Source of the DNA: Pseudomonas alliivorans
Lineage (GTDB): Bacteria; Pseudomonadota; Gammaproteobacteria; Pseudomonadales; Pseudomonadaceae
DNA: 64,000 nucleotides
Direction of reading: 5' to 3'
NCBI RefSeq assembly: GCF_017826695.1
Contig: NZ_JAFFZW010000008.1
Span: 202,936 to 266,935 of the forward strand
Made by a program: the position numbers and the translations under genes. The notes under the pieces were generated by a model. That model had not been told where the DNA came from. It saw only the letters and a program-made list of their open reading frames with translations, and did not search any database. Shown in pieces: positions 25,481 through 33,391 of this stretch; within the stretch, counting starts at the first letter, position 1; every line of letters begins with the position of its first letter.

Positions 25481-27901
25481 GTGAATACTCCCCTCGACCT
25501 CCCTTTGGGTGGCGGCGAAATGGGTCGGCTTATCCGAGAGACAGACTGGTCGACGTCTGCATTGGGGACCAGAAACAACTGGCCATCGGCGCTGTTGTCC
25601 TCAATGAATCTGATGCTCAGTTGCCCGGACAGCATGTACGTGCTGTGGGGGCCTGAATTAACGTTGTTCTTCAATGATGCCTACTGCGCGGTGCTGCCTG
25701 TCGCAGCCAGCCAGGCACAAGGGCAGCCTATCGCTTCGGTCTGGGGCGATGCCTGGGAAGACGTACGCCATCTGGCCGAACAGGCGATGGCTGGTCACAG
25801 CTGCCGATCCGACGACATCCAGCGCACCGTGACGCGCAACGGAAAATCCGAGCTGACCTGGTGGTCGCTGTCCTATTCGCCGCTCTACGGCAACACGGGC
25901 GTGATCGAAGGGGTATTCTGCAGGGTCAACGAGACCACGGCGCACGTGCTCGCCCAGGCCAGACAAAACGAGAACGAAGCCTTCACCGACCGGGTTCTGT
26001 CGAGCATCAACGACTGCATCAAGGTCCTGGACCTGGACTCGCGCCTGACCTTCATGAGCGAAGGCGGTCAGCGCATCATGGAGGTCAGCGACTTCAACGC
26101 GATCCGTGGCTGCCCGTGGCCGGACTTCTGGCAGAATCAGGGCAATCTCGAAGCCAAGGCCGCAGTCGAAGCGGCCCGGGCGGGAAAGAGCGCCAGCTTC
26201 ATGGGTTCGGCGCAGACCATGACAGGCACCGTCAAATGGTGGCACGTGCAGGTCAGTCCCATTTTTGGCACCGATGGCAAGCCGGAAAAGATCCTCTGCG
26301 TGTCCCGCGACATGACCCAGTTGCGCGACGCCGAAGAAGCCCTGAAAACCCTGAATGAATCGCTCGAACAACGCGTGGCGGAACGCACCCGCGACCGCGA
26401 CCGCATCTGGCGACTCTCGACCGATCTGATGCTGGTGGCGCAGTTCGACGGCATTATCAACGCCGTCAATCCGGCCTGGACTCAGGCACTGGGATGGTCA
26501 GAAGAAGCGCTTCTGGGCAGTCAGTTCCTTATGCTGGTGCACCCTGATGACGTGGACAGCACGCTCGCAGCCATGAGTGGGCTGGAGAACGGCCAGAACA
26601 TTCCGCACTTCAAGAATCGCTATCGACATGCCGACGGATCGTACCGCACGATTGCCTGGACGGCCGTGCCGGACCAGCAGTTCATCCATGCCGTGGGCCG
26701 CGACATCCAGGCCGAAGAGGAAGCCAATGAAGCCCTGAGGCTTTCTCAGGATGCGCTTCATCAGGCACAGAAACTGGAAGCCATCGGCCAGCTCACGGGC
26801 GGTGTGGCGCACGACTTCAACAACCTGCTGACCGTGATCCGCTCCTGCAGCGACCTGTTGAAACCCGCTGACCTGGACGAAACCCGTCGGGTCAAATACG
26901 TCGAGGCCATATCCAGTACCGTGGATCGCGCTGCACGCCTGACCGGCCAACTGTTGGCCTTCGCGCGTCGTCAGGCCTTGCAGCCGGAGGTGTTCGACGT
27001 CGGCGAAAGCGTCGCCCGCATCGGGGAGATGATGGACACCCTGACCGGGTCGCGGATTCAGGTCGATATCGATGTGCCCGCAGAACCCTGTTTCATCTTC
27101 GCCGACGGCAGCCAGTTCGACACAGCGCTGGTCAACATGGTGGTCAATGCCCGCGATGCGATGGCGGGCTCAGGCCGCCTGACCATCAAGGTCGAGCGGT
27201 CTGCGTGCCCGTCCAGCGAACTCTCCCCATCACTGAGTGAGGGTGATTACGTGACGGTGAGCCTGACCGACACAGGCTCGGGCATTCCCAAGGAAAAACT
27301 GGGGCTGATCTTCGAACCGTTCTACACCACCAAAAGCGTCGGTCAAGGCACGGGGCTGGGTCTGTCGCAAGTGTTTGGATTTGCCAAGCAATCTGGCGGC
27401 GAGGTGCTGGTTGAAAGCGAACTGGGAAGCGGCAGCCGTTTCACACTGTGCCTGCCCAGCGCGCAGAATCATGAGATCGCTCCCGCGCAGGAAGGCCATA
27501 CGCTGAGCGCTCTGCCCGGCCTGTGCGTGCTGATGGTGGAAGACAATCAGGACATCGGCACCTACACCCGCCCGATGCTTGAGCAACTGGGATTTCAGGT
27601 GGTCTGGGTCTCTAGCGGCAGCGAGGCGTTGCAGGAGCTTTCAGGCAACCCCGAGAGTTTCCAGGTGGTGTTTTCGGACATTGCCATGCCGGGCATGAGC
27701 GGTCTTGAGTTGTACGCCGAGATCGAAACGCGCTACCCATGGATGCCGGTCGTGCTGACGACTGGCTACAGCACCGAGTTCGCCCAGTTCGCCCAGGACG
27801 AATCGCACCGCTTCGACCTGCTGCAGAAACCTTATGCGCTGGAAGACCTCGCCGCCCTTCTGCACAAGGCAGCGTCTCGACGCACAGAGTCGAAGGACTG
27901 A
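25481..27901 (+). CDS. PAS-domain hybrid histidine kinase
   Basis: The 806-residue cytoplasmic protein has no membrane helix. It contains an N-terminal PAS/GAF-like region (WSTSALGTRNNWPSALLSSM), two further PAS domains (about 150-285 and 305-415), and a HisKA with H444 (TGGVAHDFNNLLTVI). A HATPase domain and a C-terminal receiver with D733 (FSDIAMPGMSG) follow. The start is GTG. It is an orphan hybrid kinase without a separate response regulator beside it. The N-terminal segment resembles that of kinases related to bacteriophytochrome-type hybrids, but no chromophore-binding Cys or PHY domain is seen. Signal unknown. Confidence 0.85.
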   Translation: MNTPLDLPLGGGEMGRLIRETDWSTSALGTRNNWPSALLSSMNLMLSCPDSMYVLWGPELTLFFNDAYCAVLPVAASQAQGQPIASVWGDAWEDVRHLAEQAMAGHSCRSDDIQRTVTRNGKSELTWWSLSYSPLYGNTGVIEGVFCRVNETTAHVLAQARQNENEAFTDRVLSSINDCIKVLDLDSRLTFMSEGGQRIMEVSDFNAIRGCPWPDFWQNQGNLEAKAAVEAARAGKSASFMGSAQTMTGTVKWWHVQVSPIFGTDGKPEKILCVSRDMTQLRDAEEALKTLNESLEQRVAERTRDRDRIWRLSTDLMLVAQFDGIINAVNPAWTQALGWSEEALLGSQFLMLVHPDDVDSTLAAMSGLENGQNIPHFKNRYRHADGSYRTIAWTAVPDQQFIHAVGRDIQAEEEANEALRLSQDALHQAQKLEAIGQLTGGVAHDFNNLLTVIRSCSDLLKPADLDETRRVKYVEAISSTVDRAARLTGQLLAFARRQALQPEVFDVGESVARIGEMMDTLTGSRIQVDIDVPAEPCFIFADGSQFDTALVNMVVNARDAMAGSGRLTIKVERSACPSSELSPSLSEGDYVTVSLTDTGSGIPKEKLGLIFEPFYTTKSVGQGTGLGLSQVFGFAKQSGGEVLVESELGSGSRFTLCLPSAQNHEIAPAQEGHTLSALPGLCVLMVEDNQDIGTYTRPMLEQLGFQVVWVSSGSEALQELSGNPESFQVVFSDIAMPGMSGLELYAEIETRYPWMPVVLTTGYSTEFAQFAQDESHRFDLLQKPYALEDLAALLHKAASRRTESKD

Positions 27902-27975
27902 ACTACGTGACGGCATGTCCTCGACAGTGATCAGAGGTGCGTTAACTGTTGTGCATGTCGGCCCGTCGGCAATAG

Positions 27976-28020
27976 GCAATAATCCGCTCATTCAAACACA
28001 CTGGATGAGCGGATTATTGC
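27976..28020. promoter_or_regulatory. large perfect palindrome, candidate upstream activator site for kgtP
   Basis: GCAATAATCCGCTCAT and its exact inverse complement form a 16-bp perfect inverted repeat around 13 bases. No U-tract follows, so it is unlikely to be a terminator. It ends 44 bases before a sigma-54 promoter, within the usual distance for an enhancer bound by an NtrC-family regulator. Confidence 0.5.
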
Positions 28021-28063
28021 TCACTCAAAGCGTTCAACCCCTCTAAAACAACCCTCTCTGGTG

Positions 28064-28079
28064 TGGCACAGCTCCTGCT
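28064..28079 (+). promoter_or_regulatory. sigma-54 (-24/-12) promoter of kgtP
   Basis: TGGCACAGCTCCTGCT fits the RpoN consensus TGGCAC-N5-TTGCW except for one base, with exactly ten bases between the invariant GG and GC. It lies 57 bases upstream of the permease ATG, which is preceded by AAAGGA. Confidence 0.7.
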
Positions 28080-28136
28080 ATGGAACTGGTCAGGGCATTC
28101 AATGCCTCCTCTAAAAATAATGAATAAAGGATCACC

Positions 28137-29462
28137 ATGGAAATTTCCAATTCCCTACCCAAGGGTTCGGCGGGCGCTGCGGCGGCTCCGAAAACCACTT
28201 CGAGTCGTCTCAAATCCATTTTCAGCGGTTCGGTCGGCAACATGGTCGAGTGGTACGACTGGTACGTCTACGCCGCCTTCTCGCTGTACTTCGCCAAAGC
28301 TTTCTTCCCCAAAGGCGACACCACTGCCCAACTACTCAACACGGCTGCAATCTTTGCCGTCGGCTTTCTGATGCGTCCGATCGGCGGCTGGCTGATGGGC
28401 CTGTACGCTGACTACAAGGGCCGCAAGGCGGCGCTGATGGCCTCGGTGCTGCTGATGTGCTTCGGCTCACTGATCATTGCGCTCACGCCCGGTTACGAAA
28501 GCATCGGCGTCGGCGCACCGATCCTGCTGGTGTTCGCCCGTCTGCTGCAGGGCCTGTCGGTCGGTGGTGAATACGGCACCTCCGCCACTTACCTCAGTGA
28601 GATGGCGACCAAGGAACGTCGCGGCTTCTTCTCCAGCTTCCAGTACGTCACCCTGATTTCCGGCCAGCTCATCGCGCTGGGCGTGCTGATCGTGCTGCAA
28701 CAGACGCTGACCACCGAGCAGCTGTACGCGTGGGGCTGGCGCATCCCGTTCGTCATCGGCGCGCTGTGTGCCGTGGTTGCCTTGTTCCTGCGTCGGGGCA
28801 TGGAAGAGACCGAGTCCTTCACCCGCAAGAAAAAGGAAAAGGCCAAGGAAAGCCTGATGCGCACGTTGATGCGTCATCCCAAGGAACTGATGACGGTGGT
28901 TGGCCTGACCATGGGCGGTACGCTGGCGTTCTACACCTACACCACCTACATGCAGAAGTATCTGGTGAACACGGTCGGCATGAGTATCACGGACTCGACG
29001 ACCATTTCGGCTGCAACGCTGTTCCTGTTCATGGTGCTGCAACCGGTAATCGGCGCGCTGTCCGACAAGGTCGGCAGACGCCCGATCCTGATCGCGTTCG
29101 GCGTGCTGGGCACCTTGTGCACCGTGCCGATCCTCACCACCCTGCATACCATCCAGACCTGGTGGGGCGCGTTCTTCCTGATCATGGCGGCGCTGATCAT
29201 TGTCAGTGGCTATACTTCGATCAACGCAGTGGTGAAGGCTGAACTGTTTCCGACCGAGATTCGTGCGCTGGGCGTGGGCCTGCCTTACGCCCTGACTGTC
29301 TCGATCTTCGGCGGCACGGCTGAATACATCGCACTGTGGTTCAAGAGTATCGGCATGGAAACCGGCTACTACTGGTACGTTACCGCGTGCATCGCCTGTT
29401 CGCTGCTGGTGTATGTCTTCATGAAAGACACCCGCACGCACTCGCGAATTGAAACCGACTGA
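28137..29462 (+). CDS. kgtP: alpha-ketoglutarate permease, MFS metabolite:H+ symporter
   Basis: The 441-residue protein has 12 membrane helices and the MHS-family signatures GNMVEWYDWYVYAAFSLYF, RPIGGWLMGLYADYKGRKAAL and LLQGLSVGGEYGTSATYLSE. It imports alpha-ketoglutarate or a related dicarboxylate with protons. Its sigma-54 promoter and the DctB/DctD-type genes upstream suggest activation by that system. A homologous carrier (pcaT) occurs in the same window at 41.7 kb. A terminator follows. Confidence 0.87.
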   Translation: MEISNSLPKGSAGAAAAPKTTSSRLKSIFSGSVGNMVEWYDWYVYAAFSLYFAKAFFPKGDTTAQLLNTAAIFAVGFLMRPIGGWLMGLYADYKGRKAALMASVLLMCFGSLIIALTPGYESIGVGAPILLVFARLLQGLSVGGEYGTSATYLSEMATKERRGFFSSFQYVTLISGQLIALGVLIVLQQTLTTEQLYAWGWRIPFVIGALCAVVALFLRRGMEETESFTRKKKEKAKESLMRTLMRHPKELMTVVGLTMGGTLAFYTYTTYMQKYLVNTVGMSITDSTTISAATLFLFMVLQPVIGALSDKVGRRPILIAFGVLGTLCTVPILTTLHTIQTWWGAFFLIMAALIIVSGYTSINAVVKAELFPTEIRALGVGLPYALTVSIFGGTAEYIALWFKSIGMETGYYWYVTACIACSLLVYVFMKDTRTHSRIETD

Positions 29463-29480
29463 CCTCGCGTCTCAGTGATA

Positions 29481-29513
29481 AAGGGCAGCCAGCAGCCGGG
29501 GCTGCCCTTTTTT
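29481..29513 (+). terminator. intrinsic terminator after kgtP
   Basis: AAGGGCAGCC and GGCTGCCCTT form a 10-bp stem followed by a T-run. Confidence 0.88.
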
Positions 29514-29838
29514 GTGGGCACAAAACACACCGTCATTTCATAGGCTGGATATTTCCAAGTGTTTCACCTCGGTGCAGGCTTTGACTTAAAAACAGGCTCA
29601 AACCACTGAATTTAATATTATTTTTATTTGTCAAGAGCCTTTATTGCAAGATTTTTCAGAAAACGCACCATCATGATGCCATTAGCCCTGCAAGGCGCGA
29701 AAACAGCGCGTTAGGGCCAATTATCATTTTCAGCGATGGTCGGTAGCAATCCGATTAACTTCTTAATAATCCGTCAGCGCGTAGCATTGCCTCCATACCG
29801 GGATGACAACTCACCCGACCCAAACTGGAGACACCCTC
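29514..29838. other. AT-rich intergenic region upstream of the repeat-protein gene
   Basis: The stretch is markedly AT-rich around 29600-29660 (runs such as TTTAATATTATTTTTATTTG) and carries no supported open frame. It presumably contains the promoter of the following gene and, given the AT content, could bind an H-NS/MvaT protein. A TTGACT near 29580 is a possible -35 element without a convincing -10. Confidence 0.45.
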
Positions 29839-30270
29839 ATGAAAACCACCAAACTGATTTTCGGCCTCGCATTCTCTGTTCTGGCTTCGAGCGCCTTTGC
29901 ACTGCCAGTCGCTACCACCAGCGACCTGTCGAATGCTCCCATCGTTGCCGAAGGCGGCACCAAGCACACCAATGTCGGCTCGATCCGCGTAGCGTCTGAT
30001 GGTGCTGATCGCGTCGGTGCAAACCGCCAGGCAGCTGATGGTGCTGACCACGTCGGTGCAAACCGCCTCGCTGCTGACGGTGCCGACCGTATCGGTGCAA
30101 ACCGTCAGGCTGCCGATGGTGCTGACCACGTCGGTGCAAACCGCCTCGCTTCTGACGGCGCTGACCGTGTAGGTGCAAACCGTCAGGCTGCCGATGGTTC
30201 TGATCACGTGGGTGCAAACCGTCTGGCCGCCGATGGCGCAGACCGCGTAGGTGCCAATCGCCGCGCTTAA
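29839..30270 (+). CDS. secreted tandem-repeat protein (seven 13-residue repeats)
   Basis: The 143-residue protein starts MKTTKLIFGLAFSVLASSAF, a clear signal peptide cleaved near ALP. About 28 unique residues follow, and then seven consecutive 13-residue repeats of the form A-(A/S)-DG(A/S)D(R/H)(V/I)GANR(Q/L) from residue 52 to the end. Repeats alternate between R...Q and H...L types, giving a 26-residue higher-order unit. There is no Cys and no membrane anchor. GGAG lies eight bases before the ATG; the longer open frame upstream lacks one. Function unknown; a periplasmic or extracellular low-complexity repeat protein is all that can be said. I vaguely recall similar Pseudomonas proteins carrying an uninformative 'phage infection' label. 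Confidence 0.75.
   Translation: MKTTKLIFGLAFSVLASSAFALPVATTSDLSNAPIVAEGGTKHTNVGSIRVASDGADRVGANRQAADGADHVGANRLAADGADRIGANRQAADGADHVGANRLASDGADRVGANRQAADGSDHVGANRLAADGADRVGANRRA
29992..30264 (+). repeat. seven direct repeats of 39 bp within the secreted protein gene
   Basis: The unit is 39 bp, and units 2 and 4 and units 3 and 5 are more alike in DNA than neighbouring units, indicating amplification of a 78-bp dimer. The reading frame is kept throughout. Confidence 0.9.
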
Positions 30271-30292
30271 GCAACACGCGTCACAACACCTC

Positions 30293-30317
30293 AAAGCCCG
30301 GCACATGCCGGGCTTTT
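30293..30317 (+). terminator. intrinsic terminator after the repeat-protein gene
   Basis: AAAGCCCGGC and GCCGGGCTTT form a 10-bp stem with a 4-base loop, 22 bases after the stop codon. Confidence 0.85.
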
Positions 30318-30398
30318 CAGTGTCTGAATGCTGGCATCCGCCGCCAAAGCGCAGCACTATGCAGCCAACCCCGTCATTGAGCCGATCAGGAAACACGC

Positions 30399-31022
30399 AT
30401 GTCAGACGCTATTCACTCCTATGAACCGTCCAAAGGTCATGGTTTGCCTCACGACCCGTTCAACGCGATTGTCGGCCCGCGACCGATTGGCTGGATTTCT
30501 TCCCAGGACGCCAACGGCAAGCTGAATCTGGCGCCTTACAGCTTCTTCAACGCGTTCAACTACGTGCCGCCGATCATTGGTTTTTGCAGCGTCGGCCGCA
30601 AGGACAGCCTGAATAACATCGAGCAGACCGGCGAGTTCGTCTGGAACCTGGCGACGCGTTCGCTGGCCGAAGCCATGAATCAGACCTGCGCCCCGGTGGA
30701 TGCGGACGTCAGTGAGTTCGAACTGGCCAACCTGACGCCGCTGGCCTCGCACATCGTGGCTGTGCCGCGAGTGCTGGAAACGCCGGTGTCGTTCGAATGC
30801 AAAGTGACGCAAATCGTCCAGCTACAGCGCGCCGACAAGGAGCTGGTACCCAGCTGGCTGATTCTCGGTGAAGTGGTGGCGGTGCATATCGCCAGATCCC
30901 TGCTCAAGGACGGCGTCTACGACACCGCCGCCGCCGAGCCGATTCTGCGCGGTGGCGGACCGGCGGATTACTTTCAGCTGGGCCCTGAAGCACTGTTCAA
31001 GATGTTCAGACCGGGCGCCTGA
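30399..31022 (+). CDS. flavin reductase-like FMN-binding protein
   Basis: The 207-residue protein has the split-barrel flavin-reductase fold: FNAIVGPRPIGWISSQDANG, NLAPYSFFNAFNYVPPIIGF, and SLNNIEQTGEFVWNLAT. Such proteins bind FMN and either reduce flavin for partner oxygenases or act alone as FMN oxidoreductases. It is flanked by a terminator upstream and a convergent small gene downstream, so it is monocistronic and without an obvious oxygenase partner. Confidence 0.85.
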   Translation: MSDAIHSYEPSKGHGLPHDPFNAIVGPRPIGWISSQDANGKLNLAPYSFFNAFNYVPPIIGFCSVGRKDSLNNIEQTGEFVWNLATRSLAEAMNQTCAPVDADVSEFELANLTPLASHIVAVPRVLETPVSFECKVTQIVQLQRADKELVPSWLILGEVVAVHIARSLLKDGVYDTAAAEPILRGGGPADYFQLGPEALFKMFRPGA

Positions 31023-31031
31023 TCAGGCGTA

Positions 31032-31259
31032 TTACCAGACCAGCTCGCCCTCGGCGTCGACGCCGGCCAGCCGCTCAAGCTCTGCGGTTGCGGCCAGATC
31101 GGCCTCGTGGGCGGTTTTGAACGTCTGTCCCGGCAGAACGGCATGGAAACGCGGCGCCCCGCCAGCGCGAGCCTTGACCGCGATTGCCGCACGGTAACCC
31201 TCCTCGCCGGGCATTACTGCGGATACAGCTTCGAATTCTTCGTATTCCTTGCGCGCCAT
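31032..31259 (-). CDS. small conserved hypothetical protein
   Basis: The 75-residue soluble protein reads MARKEYEEFEAVSAVMPGEE at the start and ends GVDAEGELVW. A regular pattern of charged and hydrophobic residues (YRAAIAVKARAGG, FKTAHEADLAATAELERL) looks like a compact alpha/beta domain. It converges with the flavin reductase gene with nine bases between their stops. Function unknown. Confidence 0.65.
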   Translation of the reverse strand: MARKEYEEFEAVSAVMPGEEGYRAAIAVKARAGGAPRFHAVLPGQTFKTAHEADLAATAELERLAGVDAEGELVW

Positions 31260-31409
31260 CAGTCTTGAACCTGCCGATCAGTAAAAGCGCGAATGTTAGC
31301 GCGTAAGGCTGACAGCGTGTTGCTTGCGCACGCTGCACACCCTCCATTCCTGTCCTACACTTCAATCAGCTCTTTCAAATTGCTTTGCAACTGAAGTGAG
31401 GAGTGCGGC

Positions 31410-31580
31410 ATGAGACCTATAACAAGAAAATGCATGGCAGTGGCAGGTGTTATCGCAGTCATCGGTGTCTACGCGGCAGGCGCGTGGAGAATCGAACTGG
31501 CGCGCCAGGCACCGACCGTGGTGAGTTGCAGCTTCGGCCATTGCGTGCCGACCAATTCAACGTTCAGCGCGTTGCGATGA
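31410..31580 (+). CDS. 56-residue single-span small protein
   Basis: A short frame reads MRPITRKCMAVAGVIAVIGV, followed by YAAGAWRIEL and a tail with CSFGHC. It has a basic N terminus, one hydrophobic segment (about 9-25) and two Cys three residues apart in a short C-terminal domain. GAGGAG stands seven bases before the ATG, a strong ribosome site. It could be a membrane-anchored or secreted small redox or metal-binding protein. Function unknown. Confidence 0.6.
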   Translation: MRPITRKCMAVAGVIAVIGVYAAGAWRIELARQAPTVVSCSFGHCVPTNSTFSALR

Positions 31581-31711
31581 CTGACAGTGCTTCATTTTTT
31601 TCATCGCTGATCATATGAAGGGCGCTATCGATTAGCACCCTATCGGATTAGACTGGCCAGACATCTCCCGTCACATTTGCGGCGGGTCAACACTGCCATC
31701 AGGTTCTGCCT

Positions 31712-33208
31712 TTGACCAGTCTTCCCCCTACTCCCACTGCGATCCGCAGCATTTTGTTCGCGCTGATGATGGCCGTATTCCTCAGCGCACTCGACCAAAC
31801 CATCGTCGCTGTCTCGATGCCGGCCATTTCTGCTCAGTTCAAGGATATCGACCTGCTGGCCTGGGTGATCTCCGCCTATATGGTTTCGTTGACCGTTGCC
31901 GTTCCGATCTACGGGAAGCTGGGCGATCTGTACGGACGACGCAAGCTGATGCTGTTCGGTCTGGGCCTGTTCACCCTTGCCTCGCTGTTCTGCGGCCTGG
32001 CCCAAAGCATGGAGCAACTGGTACTGGCTCGTGTGCTACAGGGCATTGGCGCGGGCGGCATGGTGTCGGTCAGTCAGGCGATTATCGCCGACATCGTTCC
32101 ACCGCGTGAACGAGGCCGCTATCAGGGTTACTTCAGCAGCATGTACGCCGTCGCCAGTGTCGCCGGACCGGTGCTCGGCGGTCTGATGACCGAATACCTG
32201 TCGTGGCGCTGGGTATTCCTGATCAATCTGCCGCTGGGGATCTTCGCGTTGGTGGTGGCCTGGCGCACGCTGAAAGGTCTGCCGATTCCGCAGCGCAAGC
32301 CGATCATCGATTATCTCGGCACGATGCTGATGATCATCGGCCTGACTGCCTTGCTGCTGGGCATTACGGAAATTGGTCAGGGCCACGGCCTGGACGATCT
32401 GCAGGTACAAGCCCTGCTGGGGGTCGCACTGCTGACCCTCGCGCTGTTTGTCTGGTATGAACGGCGCGCCAGAGAGCCTCTGTTGCCCATGCACCTGTTT
32501 GCCAACCGCAGCGCGGTGCTTTGCTGGTGTACGGTATTTTTCACCAGTTTTCAGGCCATCTCGCTGATTGTGCTGATGCCGCTGCGCTACCAGACGGTCA
32601 CCGGTGGCGGCGCGGACAGCGCGGCGCTTCATCTGCTTCCTCTGGCGATGGGCATGCCGATGGGGGCTTATTTCGCCGGGCGGCGCACGGCCGTGACCGG
32701 ACGTTACAAGCCCTTGATCACCACCGGCGCGGTGCTGATGCCTATCGCGATTCTGGGCATGGCTTTCACCCCGCCGCAGTCGATCGTGCTGATGAGTCTG
32801 TTCATGATCCTGACCGGTATCGCTTCAGGCATGCAGTTCCCTACCTCGCTGGTAGGGACGCAAAATTCGGTCACCATGAAGGACATGGGAGTCGCCACCA
32901 GCACCACCAATCTGTTTCGCTCATTGGGCGGTGCGGTGGGTGTGGCGTTGATGTCTGCCCTGCTGCTGGCCATGCTGCAACATACCGGCGTCGGCCAGTT
33001 GGGGCCTGGAGCCATCAGTCACGAAGGTGCCTCAGGGAATGTATTGCTCGATAGCCTGAATGCTGCCACCGGCCCGGCACTGGAGACCTTGCGCGCCGAA
33101 CTGGCCCTGACCTTCAGAAACCTGCTGATCACCAGTGCCGCCATCTCGCTGTTGGGCGTTGCCGCTGCCTGGGCGATGCCCAACAACCTTTTACGGGGAC
33201 GTGACTAG
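31712..33208 (+). CDS. MFS multidrug transporter, DHA2 (14-helix) family
   Basis: The 498-residue protein has the DHA2 signatures LDQTIVAVSMPAI in helix 1, GKLGDLYGRRKLM (motif A), and VLQGIGAGGMVSVSQAIIADIVPPRERGRYQG. Fourteen hydrophobic helices fit EmrB/QacA-type drug/proton antiporters. The start appears to be TTG at 31712; no ATG occurs before the first helix. The last codons and the stop lie at the edge of a MITE-like palindrome. Substrate unknown, and no adaptor or TetR gene is adjacent. Confidence 0.83.
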   Translation: MTSLPPTPTAIRSILFALMMAVFLSALDQTIVAVSMPAISAQFKDIDLLAWVISAYMVSLTVAVPIYGKLGDLYGRRKLMLFGLGLFTLASLFCGLAQSMEQLVLARVLQGIGAGGMVSVSQAIIADIVPPRERGRYQGYFSSMYAVASVAGPVLGGLMTEYLSWRWVFLINLPLGIFALVVAWRTLKGLPIPQRKPIIDYLGTMLMIIGLTALLLGITEIGQGHGLDDLQVQALLGVALLTLALFVWYERRAREPLLPMHLFANRSAVLCWCTVFFTSFQAISLIVLMPLRYQTVTGGGADSAALHLLPLAMGMPMGAYFAGRRTAVTGRYKPLITTGAVLMPIAILGMAFTPPQSIVLMSLFMILTGIASGMQFPTSLVGTQNSVTMKDMGVATSTTNLFRSLGGAVGVALMSALLLAMLQHTGVGQLGPGAISHEGASGNVLLDSLNAATGPALETLRAELALTFRNLLITSAAISLLGVAAAWAMPNNLLRGRD

Positions 33209-33369
33209 GCTCTGTACGAAAAGTGGCTGCGCTCGGTGATGCTGCGTTAAAAACAGGCTCGTGCGCGAGTCCGATCGGAATGCTCATTTACAACACGTAG
33301 ACTCCGCTTCCTCGCCTGTTTTTGCCTTGCCTGACCTTCGCTCGCCGACTTTTCGTACAAAACCTAGTC
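33203..33369. mobile_element. MITE-like palindromic element
   Basis: The two ends are inverted copies of about 55 bp. They share GACTAGG, TGTACGAAAAGT and AAAAACAGGC, with equal 24-base spacers between the last two blocks. They enclose an asymmetric centre of about 55 bp. CTAG at 33205-33208 and 33363-33366 may be a 4-bp target duplication, as made by IS5-type transposases. The left end overlaps the MFS stop codon. The element has no coding capacity, and could fold into a long hairpin that terminates the convergent genes. Confidence 0.7.
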
Positions 33370-33391
33370 GCGACGGATGACGTGGCAGCCG

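Noticed and set aside
27976..28020. terminator of the hybrid kinase gene
   Set aside because: The stem is strong but has no U-tract, and it lies just upstream of a sigma-54 promoter, so a regulatory site fits better.
29992..30264. CRISPR-like regular spacing of repeats
   Set aside because: Repeats are contiguous, in frame and encode protein; there are no unique spacers and no cas genes.
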